This document shows positions 11,929 through 22,446 of a DNA stretch of 64,000 bases, in pieces. The stretch spans positions 1,736,001 to 1,800,000 of the forward strand of contig JAGTJL010000006.1 in assembly GCA_020746875.1 (NCBI GenBank). Reading direction: 5' to 3'. The notes under the pieces were generated by a model. The model was not told the DNA's origin and did not search any database. It was given only the letters and a program-made list of their open reading frames with translations. The position numbers were made by a program, and so were the translations under genes. Position 1 is the first letter of the stretch. Each line of letters opens with the position of its first letter. The DNA is from Rhexocercosporidium sp. MPI-PUGE-AT-0058 (taxonomy: Eukaryota; Ascomycota; Leotiomycetes; Helotiales).

Positions 11929-13500
11929 TTACAATTTAGTATATGGCTCATTCCGCACCAAGAGGTCGATGAACGACGAAATAGGGCCGTCCTGTGTGAT
12001 AGCTCCGGATATTTCCTTGATCTCCTGCTCCGAAAATAGCAATGCCATATTCTTCTTGAACTTTGCTCGCACAGCAGGCAAAGTTTCCTCATTCCTCGGA
12101 TGTCCAACGCCAAATTCTATCAGCACCTCGTCGAGCTCCGACTCGTCATGCAGTAAAACTGTCACTCCGCTCGCCACACTTCTTTTGGTGATATCGAGAT
12201 AATCACGAGTGAGATCCTTGTCCACCATGATCTCACACTTAGCCATCAGATCAGTCACTCGTGTATCGGCAGCCCAAGTACTTTCATCTTGAAAGTCTGC
12301 GGCGTCAGCAACCGCGCCTTTGAGAATTGTGACGGCGATCATATACTGCATACAATGATCACGGTCTGCTGATCCGTGTGGTTTTCCAGGCCTATTAATG
12401 ATCATGTTAGCTGAAGCGTTGGTACGGATCTTGATCTTCTTGATCGCATAACCGGGATCAAGACCCTGTGCCTGGATTCTGATTGTCTGCTGTAGAGCAG
12501 CTTCCATGGCCGAGATTCCATGGCCTTCCGCAGCAGTGATCTTAAAAAAGACATTTTCCACCACCCATGTCCCATACTGCCTTGGGGTGGCAAACGATTC
12601 ACCACGCCATGCGGTGGCATAAAACCCCCATCGAGGCTCTGTCAATACCGTTGGAGCCCCTGACTGCCCAGAACGGGCAAGCAGTGCCAACTGAACGGCG
12701 CGCATACAAGCATCGCCAGCCGCCCAGCTTTTTCTCATCGTGCTATTTGGATAGGTCCGGAAAATTCGAAGGGGGATTCCATCCATCCAAACGTGAGAAA
12801 TGGCCGCCATTGTTTGGTCCTCACTGAGACCGAGAAGCCAGGACACAACGGCTGTTGAAGCGAGCTTGACGAGCACTGTGTGGTCAAGACCGTATTGATT
12901 GAAAGCATTATTCAGAAGAAAGCAGCCTTGTATTTCGTACGCTTTGACTGTAGCCTCGAGCAGCGTGCGCATAGTCAGTCGAGGCCCCTTATGAATTAAT
13001 CTACCGCTGGCACTTGAACGGGAGAGCCAGTCTGAGACAGCAATAAGGGCACCAAGATTGTCTTGCTCATCCAGATATCTTGTCAGAACGCCTCTATGAT
13101 AATTATACTTTCTCATTTCTCACATACCTGAAGGGTGCCCCCAATCTTTTCCGCCAAGTGCGTCATTGCGGTCCAGATATCGAATCATTGTTGCCATATC
13201 AAATGCTCCTTTGACTGGATCAAGTTGGTAAGAACTTCCAGGAAGTTTGAATCCATCTGGGGTTATAGTCTTGGGGATAACTGGTCCCAGAAGACTTCTA
13301 CATCCAGAGCTAGTGGCCATTCCTTCAATAGCACAACCAAGAGCATCCAAGATGGTGGTCTGGGCAGAAACCCATGCGTGTGGGCTCTCAATCTGATAGT
13401 GGAATACGTAATCCTTGATATCCACTATGATCTGGTCGTATGGTGGAGTCATTGTGTCGTTCCCTTTATCGTCTGTACTTCGGAAGAAATTTTGTGTCAA
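11929..13500 (-). CDS. 2-methylcitrate-dehydratase-like protein (MmgE/PrpD family), candidate alkylcitrate dehydratase
   Basis: 501 residues; exons 13500-13128 and 13061-11929. A 66-nt intron joins GKDWGHPS to DNLGALIAV, restoring the GHPSDNLGA block of fungal PrpD. Other matches are the PGSSYQLDPVKGAFD block, the RYLDRND region and MRKSWAAGDACMRAVQLALL. In the methylcitrate cycle this family dehydrates 2-methylcitrate to methyl-aconitate. In alkylcitrate and maleidride clusters a relative dehydrates the alkylcitrate, which is my inference here. The C-terminus is YTKL, a weak PTS1 match. A second in-frame ATG at 13455 could be the start. It diverges from the citrate-synthase-like gene across about 700 bp. 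Confidence 0.92.
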
Positions 13501-14202
13501 TTCTTTTAGAGAGTTGTTCCAAATTTCGGTAGGGCTGAAGCAGATTCCTCAAAAGAAAAACGTCAAGCAGAGGAGCGGTGCAAATGACTGACGCCGAATC
13601 ACGAATTAAGCCGAGGTAACAGCTGATATCATTATGTCTACACCTCGTATAAGAAAACTTAAATAGGAACTCTAACATTACCTTTCTCAGATTACTAAAT
13701 TCTCACTTGCCGTCTCGAGAACGAAAGTTCATCATCACACAAGGTGCCACAAGCCTAATTCCTCTCCTTACATTCGTCTCTTTCTATCCAAAACCGCAAA
13801 CTTCTCTAAAGGAAACTCAAAACGAAACTCCAAGGGCAAAGTGTGAGAGTAGTAATCCTCTAGGCTTCTACTATCAGACAAGAACAAGGTAAGCATGGCT
13901 TGCATGTGATACTTCTTAATGAGGCACGGTATTTGGACGCCCGAACAATGCGTTCCAAAGGTCTGTCTACATCACAAGGAAAAGTTTTCCTCGGGTGTTG
14001 TGTTGCCTAGGTTGAATCGAGACGAAGCAAAAAGCCAGACCCACATTTCCGAGAATTTCCAAAGGGGTCTATCATTTATTGTTTTATTCAAACTAAATTT
14101 AATCATCATAAATAATCCCGATGTCATTGAATATCAAATCAAAATTCTTCCTCCAAATCCATATTCTACTTCGTTCAACAAATCCTTGCTCACCAAGGCA
14201 AC
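13501..14202. other. Divergent promoter region between PrpD-like and citrate-synthase-like genes
   Basis: About 700 bp, AT-rich, with both start codons pointing outward. It probably co-regulates the two consecutive pathway steps. No clear binding site recognised. Confidence 0.55.
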
Positions 14203-15772
14203 ATGACAGACGGAAAACTCTTCATCGAAGACTCTCGTACGTCTCGCAGTTATGAGATACCCATACATCAGAACACCGTGATGGCAGCCGATTTCAAGCA
14301 GATAAAAGTCCCCGAAGATGGTTCGAATCCAGCCCACATGGTTGGCGATGGGCTCCGCTTGTATGATCCTGGGCTGAAGAACACTGCAGTTCTTAAGTCT
14401 GGGATGACCTGGGTGTAACCTCACAAACTCCCTCACTCATGTATCAATTCTAATTTGAATCCTGGACAGAGATGGAAATCGAGGATTAGTGCTATTCCGT
14501 GGTCTCTCGTCTAAGGAAATTTGGGATTGCGACTACGAAGATATAGCCCATTTAATGTTGTGGGGTAGCGTGCCGTCGCCAGAACAGAAGAAAAGATTGA
14601 AAAACGAGCTCGCTATCGCTGCTTACGAAGTTCCTGCGGCTGTGGTGAAGACTGTGCAGTCATTTCCGTAAGCAAATCTTGTCAACCTTGAGAGGTTATC
14701 TTTGACTGTACTATGCAGACCAACAGCTCCAGCAATGACGATAGTAATGGCAGGGCTGTCGGCATATCTAGGATCCAATCCGGAAATGATTCCAACAGCC
14801 ACCGGTGAAACCCTATATCACAGGAATATGGATCTCGTAGACAGGGCAATTATTCGAACTCTAGCAGCCTATTCAGTTGTTGTAGGCTTGACTGTCAGCC
14901 ATCGAGCCGGTCGAACATTTGTGCCTCCAAACCTGAACAAATCTCATCTCGAGAACTTCCTCATCATGATGGGCTACGTTGATGAGATCACTGGAGAACC
15001 ACATCCGAAGAACATGTCATGTCTTGATCGCCTCATGGTGATTAGCCCAGATCAGGGACTGACCAATTCTACCTTTTCGCTCCTCGTCACAGCATCATCC
15101 CTTGCCGATCCTATTTCCTGCATCATCAGTGCTTTGGCAGCCGGGTCTGGCCCCCTTCATTTTGGGGCTTCCGAAGCAGCATACAAGGCGATGACTGAAG
15201 TAGGTCGTCCAGAGAATGTGCCCCAGCTCATAGAGGACGTCAAAGCAGGAAAAAAAAGACTTTTTGGGTTTGGTTCTCCGGCGTATAAGACTGTTGATCC
15301 AAGAATCACATTAATCAAGGGCTTGTTGGATGAACTAGGAGGGGATTATAATCCTCTACTAGCAGTTGCCGCTGAAATAGAACGGATTGCTTCCACTGAT
15401 GAGTACTTCACATCACGGAAGTTGCATGCCAACGCAGATCTCTACGGAGTATTCCTTTTCATCGCTCTGTAAGAAAATTTGTACTCTTGATCTTACACTG
15501 TCCCGTCGTATAATAGTTATCTAACATACTATTACATATCAGGAAATTCTCACCGGAGATGATCCCTATAGTGATGATTCATGGGAGGCTGCCAGGCATG
15601 TTGGCGCATTGGCGAGAAGCCATGGGTAAGCCCCTATTATTCTCAGAACCGATGGCACACTTACCGCAACTAATACTTACGCGTGTATGAAGGTCGAGAA
15701 ATAACATTGTTGCGCCCAAAGTTGATATACACCGGGCCAACAAAAGCAGGCCAAGGCAGTTCCAAACTTTGA
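14203..15772 (+). CDS. Citrate-synthase-like protein, alkylcitrate synthase family, with altered active site and PTS1
   Basis: 440 residues; exons 14203-14414, 14470-14667, 14719-15468, 15543-15625, 15693-15772, all phases closing. Family blocks: YDPGLKNTAVL, TWVDGNRGLVLFRGLS, AGLSAYLGSNP, VTASSLADPISC, SGPLHFGASEA and MLAHWREAM. Citrate synthases use three residues, His274, His320 and Asp375 in pig, plus His238 for oxaloacetate. Here the His274 match (His284 in GPLHFG) and the Asp375 match (Asp377 in NADLYG) are present. The His238 position is Gln249 (SPDQGL) and the His320 position is Ser323, with FGFGSPAYKTVDPR replacing the usual GHR. It ends in SSKL, a textbook peroxisomal PTS1, and has no mitochondrial leader. 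Family role: condense acyl-CoA with oxaloacetate. Activity is doubtful given the two changes. Confidence 0.93.
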
Positions 15773-16292
15773 GAGAACGTAGACTCGCCGTATGAGTACA
15801 ATTTGATAACTTTGTTGGAAGTACAGTTTTGTCTTCAAATTGAACTGACAAAAGTCGATTGAGTGGTTTCTTTAGTTACAATAGCTCAATAATTATGTCC
15901 CTTTTGCGTCCATCTTCTCAAAGCTTTTAAAGCAACAGAACTTCAAACGCTCACATGTGAAATTACAAATTCCGAATTGTGAGTTCTTGGTCGATTTAAC
16001 TTTTATCAGGACCATACACGTGGTCTTCGTACCCCTCCTCACACAGCAGCCCTTGTGACATATCAACGAGCCGAGGGCACAGCTATTAACATCAAGTATG
16101 CTATGCATAGTTAGCATGTGAAGATAAGATTAGAAACTTCCACATCTTTCCAATTTACTTTTGACACAGCATAAATGCTTGGGAGGCCCACTTGTCCAAT
16201 GTCAAAAGAACGTCGCTCAATGTTCATCACCCTACAATCTAACAACACTTCTGTTCCAAACTGTCTTGTGTATACTAGGAAGGCAAGACAAA
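15773..16292. other. Intergenic region between citrate-synthase-like and CadA-like genes
   Basis: About 520 bp between two co-directional genes. I see no ORF or repeat of note. Confidence 0.6.
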
Positions 16293-17821
16293 ATGTCGTC
16301 CTCGTCCTCTAATCAGTCAATTTCTTCCAATCAACCAATGGATCCAGAAAGCCACACCGGGAGGCTCTGCCTCTGGATCAATGGCCTCGCCTCATGCAAC
16401 ATTCCCGACCTCATACAGACCCGCGCCAAGTACCTCATACTCGATGGCTTGGGATGTGCGATTATTGGAGCTCATCTTCCATGGTCTGAGAAAGCCACTA
16501 GGGCAATTCTCAATATGGAGCCTGAAGGTGACTGTCCCGTCTTTGGATGGGAAAAGGTCTGCCCCAATTCTGTACCTCTGCAACAATGAACATGACATTT
16601 ACAAAAGGACAGAAAATTTCCCCACTTGCAGCAGCCCTTTTGAACAGCACGTTCATTCAAGGCATTGAGCTTGATGACTACCACTCGGAAGCTCCCTTGC
16701 ACAGCAACTCGGTCGTACTCCCTGCTCTCTTCGCCGCTATCTCGTCATTGTCGTCTAAATCTCAACCACAACACTTTTCTGGAAAGGAATTCTTGCTGGC
16801 ATATATTACAGGGCTGGAAGTCGGGCCTCGAGTTGGGAATGCCCTCCGAGGCATTCGAATGCTGACCATGGGTTGGCATTCCGGTGCTATTTTTGGCCCA
16901 TCTGCATCCGCTGCCTCTGTGTGTAAACTACTGGACATGCCAGCTGGGCGGATTGAGGATGCGCTAGGTATTGCTTGTACGCAAGCTTGCGGCCTTATGA
17001 GCGCTCAGTTTGAATCCGAGGTGAAGAGAATGCACCATGGTTTTGCGGCCCGGAATGGACTCTTCGCCGCGTTGTTGGCGAGGGATGAATATGTGGGTAT
17101 TAAGAACGTTTATGACAGAGAGTATGGAGGATTCTTAGACATGTTTTCGAAAGGAAATGGAAAAGAGCCAAGGTACAAAATAGAGGCCATTAGTGAAGGA
17201 CTGGGCAAAACATGGAAGATGGAGAATGTAAAGATTAAGCCGTACAGTGCCATGGCCGCGACACACCCTGGAATTGACTGTATTCGGCTGCTGCAAAGAG
17301 AATATATTGAGCAATTGGTGGACTTGAAAGACATCGAGTGCGTGAGGCTAGAAATGGCCGATGCGGGATTTCATCATGGAGGTTTCAAGGTTCAGAGGCC
17401 GATCACAAGTACAGGGGCGCAGATGAGTGCGGCATATGTTGCCGTGACGCAAATGGTGGATGGCGAAGTTCTACCTTCAGGCTTCAGGCGAGATATGCTC
17501 GAGCGGGAGGAAGTTTGGGACTTGGTCGAAAAGACGGAGTGTGTTCTGAACGAGCGATACAATGGAACCATGCAAACGGCAGCGGAAATTAGATTGAAAA
17601 GCGGACAAGTTCTGAGGGCTGAAGTAACGAGTGCCAGGGGTATGAATCCGGAGCTGTCGAACCAAGAGATCGTGGAGAAGTGGAGAGGAATTACGCGAGG
17701 TGTTGTCTCTGATGAGAGGAGGAATATGATCGAGAATCTTTGTTTAAACTTGGAAAAGTTGGAGGATGTTATGGAACTGGGTGATCAGTTGGCGGGATTG
17801 ACAAGCAATCCGATTGCTTAA
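16293..17821 (+). CDS. CadA-like cis-aconitate decarboxylase family protein (MmgE/PrpD fold)
   Basis: 490 residues, the length I recall for Aspergillus terreus CadA; exons 16293-16556 and 16613-17821. The intron joins FGWEK to KISPLAAALL. From memory of CadA the match is close: AKYLILDG, PWSEK, ELDDYHSEAPLHS, GWHSGAIFG, DALGIACTQACGLMSAQ and VKRMHHGFAARNGL. The His in APLHS, the His in GWHSG and the Lys in VKR lie where the decarboxylase active-site residues are placed in CadA/IRG1. CadA makes itaconate from cis-aconitate in the cytosol; here an alkyl-aconitate is the likely substrate. The C-terminus (SNPIA) has no PTS1. It is more CadA-like than PrpD-like, in contrast to the protein at 11929-13500. 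Confidence 0.9.
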
Positions 17822-19035
17822 TAAGCTATTTGATATTAGATCCGATGAGTTTCAATAGACTGAAATGAATGACTACTGTTGGGTCAAGCAAGGATAAAGT
17901 CTTGTCGAGGCTTTTATCATAGGATCTGGTATTGGGTATGAATATTAAAGCAATACTTTCTCAAAACTGATACATCTACTCTTACTAGTGGTGGTCGGAT
18001 CTACTCATCTACAATTTTATAGTTGCAGCATGCTTCGACCTAATTGGCGTATAGCAAGAGCTAAGGAGCTGCAGGAAGTAATACAACTGTACCAATTTTG
18101 CAAAAGCCTGCGCGTGCGGTGATGTTTTTGTTCGGGAGAAGCTCCCGTACTGACCCTCGGCCCCCAAAAATATCGTCAGTAGTGCCTTCATCTGGCGAAA
18201 TATGGCTTTGTGCTTCCGTCAGCAGCTCATGGTGCAGACTAGATGAGTCTAGGAGCTCACCAAAAACTCAAACAAGACCTCGGCAAGGGTATGGACGTGT
18301 ATCAGCTCAAATATAGCAAGGGTAGTAAATCTACCGTCCTGTCTTCGACCGGATGTTGAACGCCGCACGAGACGACTTCGGCTTCATACAACCTATTGAA
18401 TTAGGTTTTCTAAGGACACCTCCTCTCGACGGAGCTGTGCGGAGTTTTTGCCCTATATTTTCTATTTGCGTTTAGTTTTCGCCTTGCCGGCACTGCCTCC
18501 TTATTCTTTTGGGGAAGGGGGTTGTCGCGCGTCGTTTAAATGAGGCTCGAAGTAAACATCTCGCTTAGGCGTTTCAACAAAACCGCAGTTTTTCAACCAA
18601 GTGGACAGAGTGAATCCTTCACAACCGTACAGACTGTCAGAAACGGTCAGGGATAATCGCGACTTTAACGATAAACTCATTGCTGCTGCCGGTGCAGACT
18701 GTATTACAGCGGCAAGTCCGAAACCAATGGTGCTTGCGTTCAAAGGCTAAGAAAATATTTCCTTAGAATCTCTGACGATGCCCACTAATTTTCAGTCACC
18801 TCCCGCCAATGCTTGCAACGACATCATTTTTTTTTCTTGGCCAAGACGCCTTCTATCCTATCGTATTTCATCACCTACCCGAAGCGCGGACACCCCCTTG
18901 CCGGCACCTACAGACGTAGCTATCATACATCAGCCTATTTCTTTCTTGTATTCACTGGATGTCTAAAAATAAGGATCTGTCACCTAGCTTTTACTCAGGA
19001 GCGAAAGATGTCAGTCTGTGCTTTCTGGCCATGCT
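17822..19035. other. Intergenic region at the right border of the metabolite cluster
   Basis: No recognised gene. An 80-codon frame on the minus strand at 18501-18743 begins with a hydrophobic leader-like stretch but matches nothing I know. Around 18340-18480 there is GC-richer, relic-looking sequence. I call neither. Confidence 0.5.
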
Positions 19036-19581
19036 ATGGCAAGACAGTCTCTTGCGCTCGCATTACTGCTCCTCGAAGTTTTACTCGTGCTCCACTGCAT
19101 CTCCAATCAGATATACCAGCCACGAAATGCGTTTACGTTGCCGAGGATCTATCTCTAAAATCCCAAGTTTCCTCTACACTAACATTAAAATACTTCTCAA
19201 CCTGATAGCCTTGTAAGATTTGGCACCCTCATGGCAATTCTCCATTGCAAGTCAATACCCACCGGTTACTCCTGTCAGATTAGCAGGCCTTGCGAAATAT
19301 CTCCAGGAACTATCTGCCTCGGGTGTCCATCGAGACAAAGCCTTGCCAAGTGCGGTGGCCACGAAGTCTTTGTTACTTGTTCTTCCTCTTGTGACTGCCA
19401 AGGAAGTTTGCGTGATAATCTGATGGGGGTATTGTTAATCCAATTAGATATACTACTACACGCTCTGCATTTTTTACTCAAGTACGCCCAAATGGTTTTA
19501 TTTTTCGGATTTTTCTTCTTTCCTTTTCCAGATACTATACAAAACTCAGACATGTTTAAAAACAACAAGGTTCTATTCTAA
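19036..19581 (+). CDS. Candidate small secreted cysteine-rich protein (two exons, unannotated by simple ORF length)
   Basis: Exon 1 (19036-19130) encodes a strong signal-peptide-like start, MARQSLALALLLLEVLLVLH, and is only 31 codons. A 78-nt intron (19131-19208) has donor GTTTAC, branch CACTAAC 25 nt before the acceptor, and acceptor GATAG. Phase 2 joins exactly to a second exon. That exon has nine cysteines in about 55 residues, spaced 8-5-7-2-8-8-3-1 and ending near SSSCDCQG. A second acceptor 9 nt on (GTAAG) keeps frame. After the Cys block the frame continues into a hydrophobic, AT-rich tail to 19581, which may instead be intron or UTR, so the 3' end is uncertain. No family recognised. 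An effector or antimicrobial-like protein is a guess. Confidence 0.38.
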
Positions 19582-19757
19582 CACACTATATTTCAAGGAA
19601 TTCCCTGAGACCCCTTCCGTCTGTCGTCTCTAATTTTCGAAGCCATCTCACATATCTATATTCAGACCGTATAACTGCGCCGATTCCCGTATTTGCTCCC
19701 GCCCTCTCGATATGCTACTTCCCCACTGCCAATATTGGAAACATTTTAACGATCTAA

Positions 19758-20126
19758 TCATGGATGCCCGCTTGTTACCCTTTCTCCGGGTGCACTGTCT
19801 CTTAAATGACGAATTTCTCTCTCTACCACAGCCTCGCCATGCATCCTTCTCATCCGTCGACCTCTTGATGTGGGAGATGAAACACCACCATGCCTCCTTA
19901 TCTCTCTCCTGCTCCTGAGCCCTGCCCTCCCGAGAGTCGGGACCGTGATTGTTACACCGAAGAACTTGGACACACCTAGCATGGTATAGCTGAGAAAGGC
20001 AAGGCCGTAGATGAAGAAGCCGAAGCTGGCGGTGTAGCTCAAAATGGACCAGAGGAGCGGCAAATTGAAGACTAAGAAGATCACAGTGATGACAATACAG
20101 GCATCTATATAGTGAATGTAAACCAT
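19758..20126 (-). CDS. Small membrane protein, function unknown
   Basis: 122 residues without an intron. The first 70 residues hold two hydrophobic helices (ACIVITVIFLVFNLPLLWSI and FGFFIYGLAFLSYTML) and the rest is rich in Arg, Gly and Ser. The shape, two helices and a basic tail, resembles the protein at 22096-22446, but I see no alignable sequence identity. No family recognised. Confidence 0.45.
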   Translation of the reverse strand: MVYIHYIDACIVITVIFLVFNLPLLWSILSYTASFGFFIYGLAFLSYTMLGVSKFFGVTITVPTLGRAGLRSRREIRRHGGVSSPTSRGRRMRRMHGEAVVEREIRHLRDSAPGERVTSGHP

Positions 20127-21501
20127 TCTGACTGATATGGATGGTTATGATGTCGCTTGAGCTCTTTTACAAAGATGATTCTCTTTCTTGGTGGGGATTG
20201 GGAAGGAATTCGACTGAATGCTGTAGAATTTACGAGACATAGTATCTGCTGATATTAAACTACTTATGTTCTTCAGCGTGTTATGAATACCTTTATTTCT
20301 TGGTTTTATTAGTCAACAGTCCGCGTTCAGGTCAAACTGGGTCAGACGTGACTTCCGAATGCGGAAATCATGTCGTGACAGCCCAGACAGCCATTTTGAG
20401 ACCTTATCCATGCAATCATTTGCGAACTGCCAGATTAACACGGAATGAAGGAAATATTTGCATTCCGAAGTAGTTTCACATACTCAATTGACGTTGAGAA
20501 CTTATTTTAAGCTCAAGAAAGTATTTTTACGCCCATGATTAGATGGCATCCGTGCCTGTTGCTCCCCCATATTATTGTGCAATTTATTTTATGCTCTTGC
20601 AAGATAATACATCAATTTTTGAACGGCAATCAGTGCAGACTCAAACCACTTGCAAAGAGAAAAGACGAAAAACCGAAAGACAAAAACTCCCAGAGAAATG
20701 CAATTTTGTAGATGCAGAAGGTGCTGAGAAGGGGTGTTACCAAATTATAGGAGGGGCAGTGTCGGCGATACCACCAAGAATTATGGACATTTACTCGGTG
20801 GAACGACGAATGCGGGCCTGGACTCGTGATTTGAGAGGCTTGACAAGACTAAGGCTAGGAATATGAGAATGAGGAAGAAGAGTATGGTGGTTGCCTCGTA
20901 AGGTATTGTATATGGGTATAATTTAGGTCTTCGGGACGTAAGGAGTTAGATAAGTACTAGATGAGCTTTTTAAAGTGCGTTTGCGTCAAGTAGAGGCAGA
21001 GGATCGCGAACGGAGGACTTATAATGTGCCAAAAGCTGACAAAGAATATTGCCATCTTGAAAATCGCCGGTTTCGGTTCGAAAGGCATTTCTTGAGAGCT
21101 GTGATAGCAGCGGGTGAAGAGAGAGCCGGTTTCATCACAGGCTCTTTCAATCTGGTGCTCTTCCTGCTGCATAAGCACTAGGACAATCTTCGCGCTCTTC
21201 AGGACGTCAAAAGAAGAGGGGGTGGGCTGTGTAAACTTGGGGGTTTCGGTAAGTGAGTTTGAATGAAATTCCTGACCGAAGCGCATGTAGAAACCGGCTA
21301 ATGGTATTACTTTATTTGGGCTCGTGAAGCCTCTAGATTTCCCAAAAACGAGGTGTGCAACAACTAATCCTATGTTGACTTGTTCTCTCGCTTCCCTTAG
21401 GTCTCCACACGCCTCGCTTAATAATTTATGCCCGCCAAAAGAGAAATTTCTGCATTAAAGATCCACAAAAAAGTGCTTTATGAGACAAAAGAAATGTCAA
21501 A
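20127..21501. other. Intergenic region with no supported gene
   Basis: Frames at 20543-20866 (+) and 20957-21286 (-) are the only long ones. Neither has a domain, a clean start context or a composition that I trust. The 3' flank of the 5S gene is at the right edge. Confidence 0.5.
21487..21490 (-). terminator. RNA polymerase III T-run after 5S rRNA
   Basis: TTTT on the minus strand about 12 nt past the 3' end of the 5S gene, the usual Pol III stop; a second T-run follows further on. Confidence 0.5.
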
Positions 21502-21620
21502 ACATACAACAGCAGGTATTCGCTGGTGGTCACCCACCCAACTACTAATCTGCCGATCTCCTGCTTGTGTATAGCAGAGCGGACGGGATGCCCATTTCTC
21601 AAGAGTCTATGGTCGTATGT
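21502..21620 (-). rRNA. 5S ribosomal RNA
   Basis: 119 nt. The minus strand opens with ACATACGACCATAGACT and closes with ACCTGCTGTTGTATGT; these ends pair as helix I. Internal landmarks are GGGCATCCCGTCCGCTCTGC and TTAGTAGTTGGGTGGGTGAC, with ACCACCAGCGAAT near the 3' end, all typical of ascomycete 5S. A single copy standing alone among protein genes is normal for Pezizomycotina, whose 5S genes are dispersed rather than in the rDNA array. It looks intact. Confidence 0.95.
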
Positions 21621-22095
21621 GGAAGTCCAGGCTCTAATTTCGCATTATATACCTTTTAACTATAAGATATAAGGCAGAGAAGCAATCATGCAGCGTGATA
21701 AGCTGGCTGCGATGCTAAAATCTAGTCCATAATCTCCTGGAATGGACGAAAGCCAGTCAAAGTTTTGAAGAGCTTGAAGGTCTGAGCTGCATGAACATCA
21801 TCCTGATGCCCATCATGAAAGCCAAAAGCAGGCCATTGAAAAGCAAGATCTAACATCAAAGAAACCTGCTAGGCCACGGCTTACTTCCCTTGTCCTCACG
21901 CAGCAAAGGCTCACAGAGAACACCTCTCGTGGACTAAGCACAATTGGGAACCAAAACCTAACCGTCCTCCCACAGCAGTGAAGTCTCTCACTTTCCTCAC
22001 ATTAAACCCAGCAAAGTCGCTACGAGAGACGAAAACCGAAAAATTCAAACCCTACAACCCTATCTATCCCACACCACGCCGTCATCACCACAGCC
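21621..22095. other. Intergenic region between 5S rRNA and a small membrane-protein gene
   Basis: About 475 bp, no gene seen; the right part is presumably the promoter and 5' UTR of the next gene. Confidence 0.55.
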
Positions 22096-22446
22096 ATGCT
22101 CCTCAAACTCCTCCTGACCTGCATCCTCCTCGCCACATTTATCTTCTTCCTCCTCATCCCCGGCGGAATAATCCTCTTCTTCTTCGGGCTGATAACCTTC
22201 AGTATCTTCCTCGCGATCTACATCGTCATCTACAAAAGCTTCTGGGTCGTATTATGGGCATTGGAGTTCGTGCTTACGACGCCGTGGAGGATTTATAGGG
22301 TTGTGAGCGGGAAGGCAGAGGAGGAGAGGAAGCGGAAGAGGAAGGTGGAGTTGGAGGAGGCGGCGAGGAGGAAGAGGGTTTGGATGAGGGAGGTTAGGAA
22401 GGAGAGGGCTCCAGAGGGGTTTGAGGAGAGGGATGTTTTGCTTTGA
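22096..22446 (+). CDS. Small membrane protein with charged C-terminal tail, function unknown
   Basis: 116 residues, no intron, good start context (CAGCCATGC). Residues 1-65 are almost wholly hydrophobic and form two or three helices (LLLTCILLATFIFFLLIPGG onward). Residues 72-116 are dominated by Glu, Lys and Arg, a likely cytosolic helix. No family recognised. The sharp contrast of the two halves makes a chance ORF less likely. Confidence 0.6.
   Translation: MLLKLLLTCILLATFIFFLLIPGGIILFFFGLITFSIFLAIYIVIYKSFWVVLWALEFVLTTPWRIYRVVSGKAEEERKRKRKVELEEAARRKRVWMREVRKERAPEGFEERDVLL

Noticed and set aside
15469..15772. Citrate-synthase-like protein looks truncated at 15468
   Set aside because: Two further exons (15543-15625, 15693-15772) restore the C-terminal family blocks and a PTS1.
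18813..19205. 130-codon plus-strand frame
   Set aside because: No family match; it overlaps in another frame the better-supported signal-peptide exon at 19036-19130.
20957..21286. 109-codon minus-strand frame with a hydrophobic end
   Set aside because: Unremarkable composition, no start context or family; single weak feature only.
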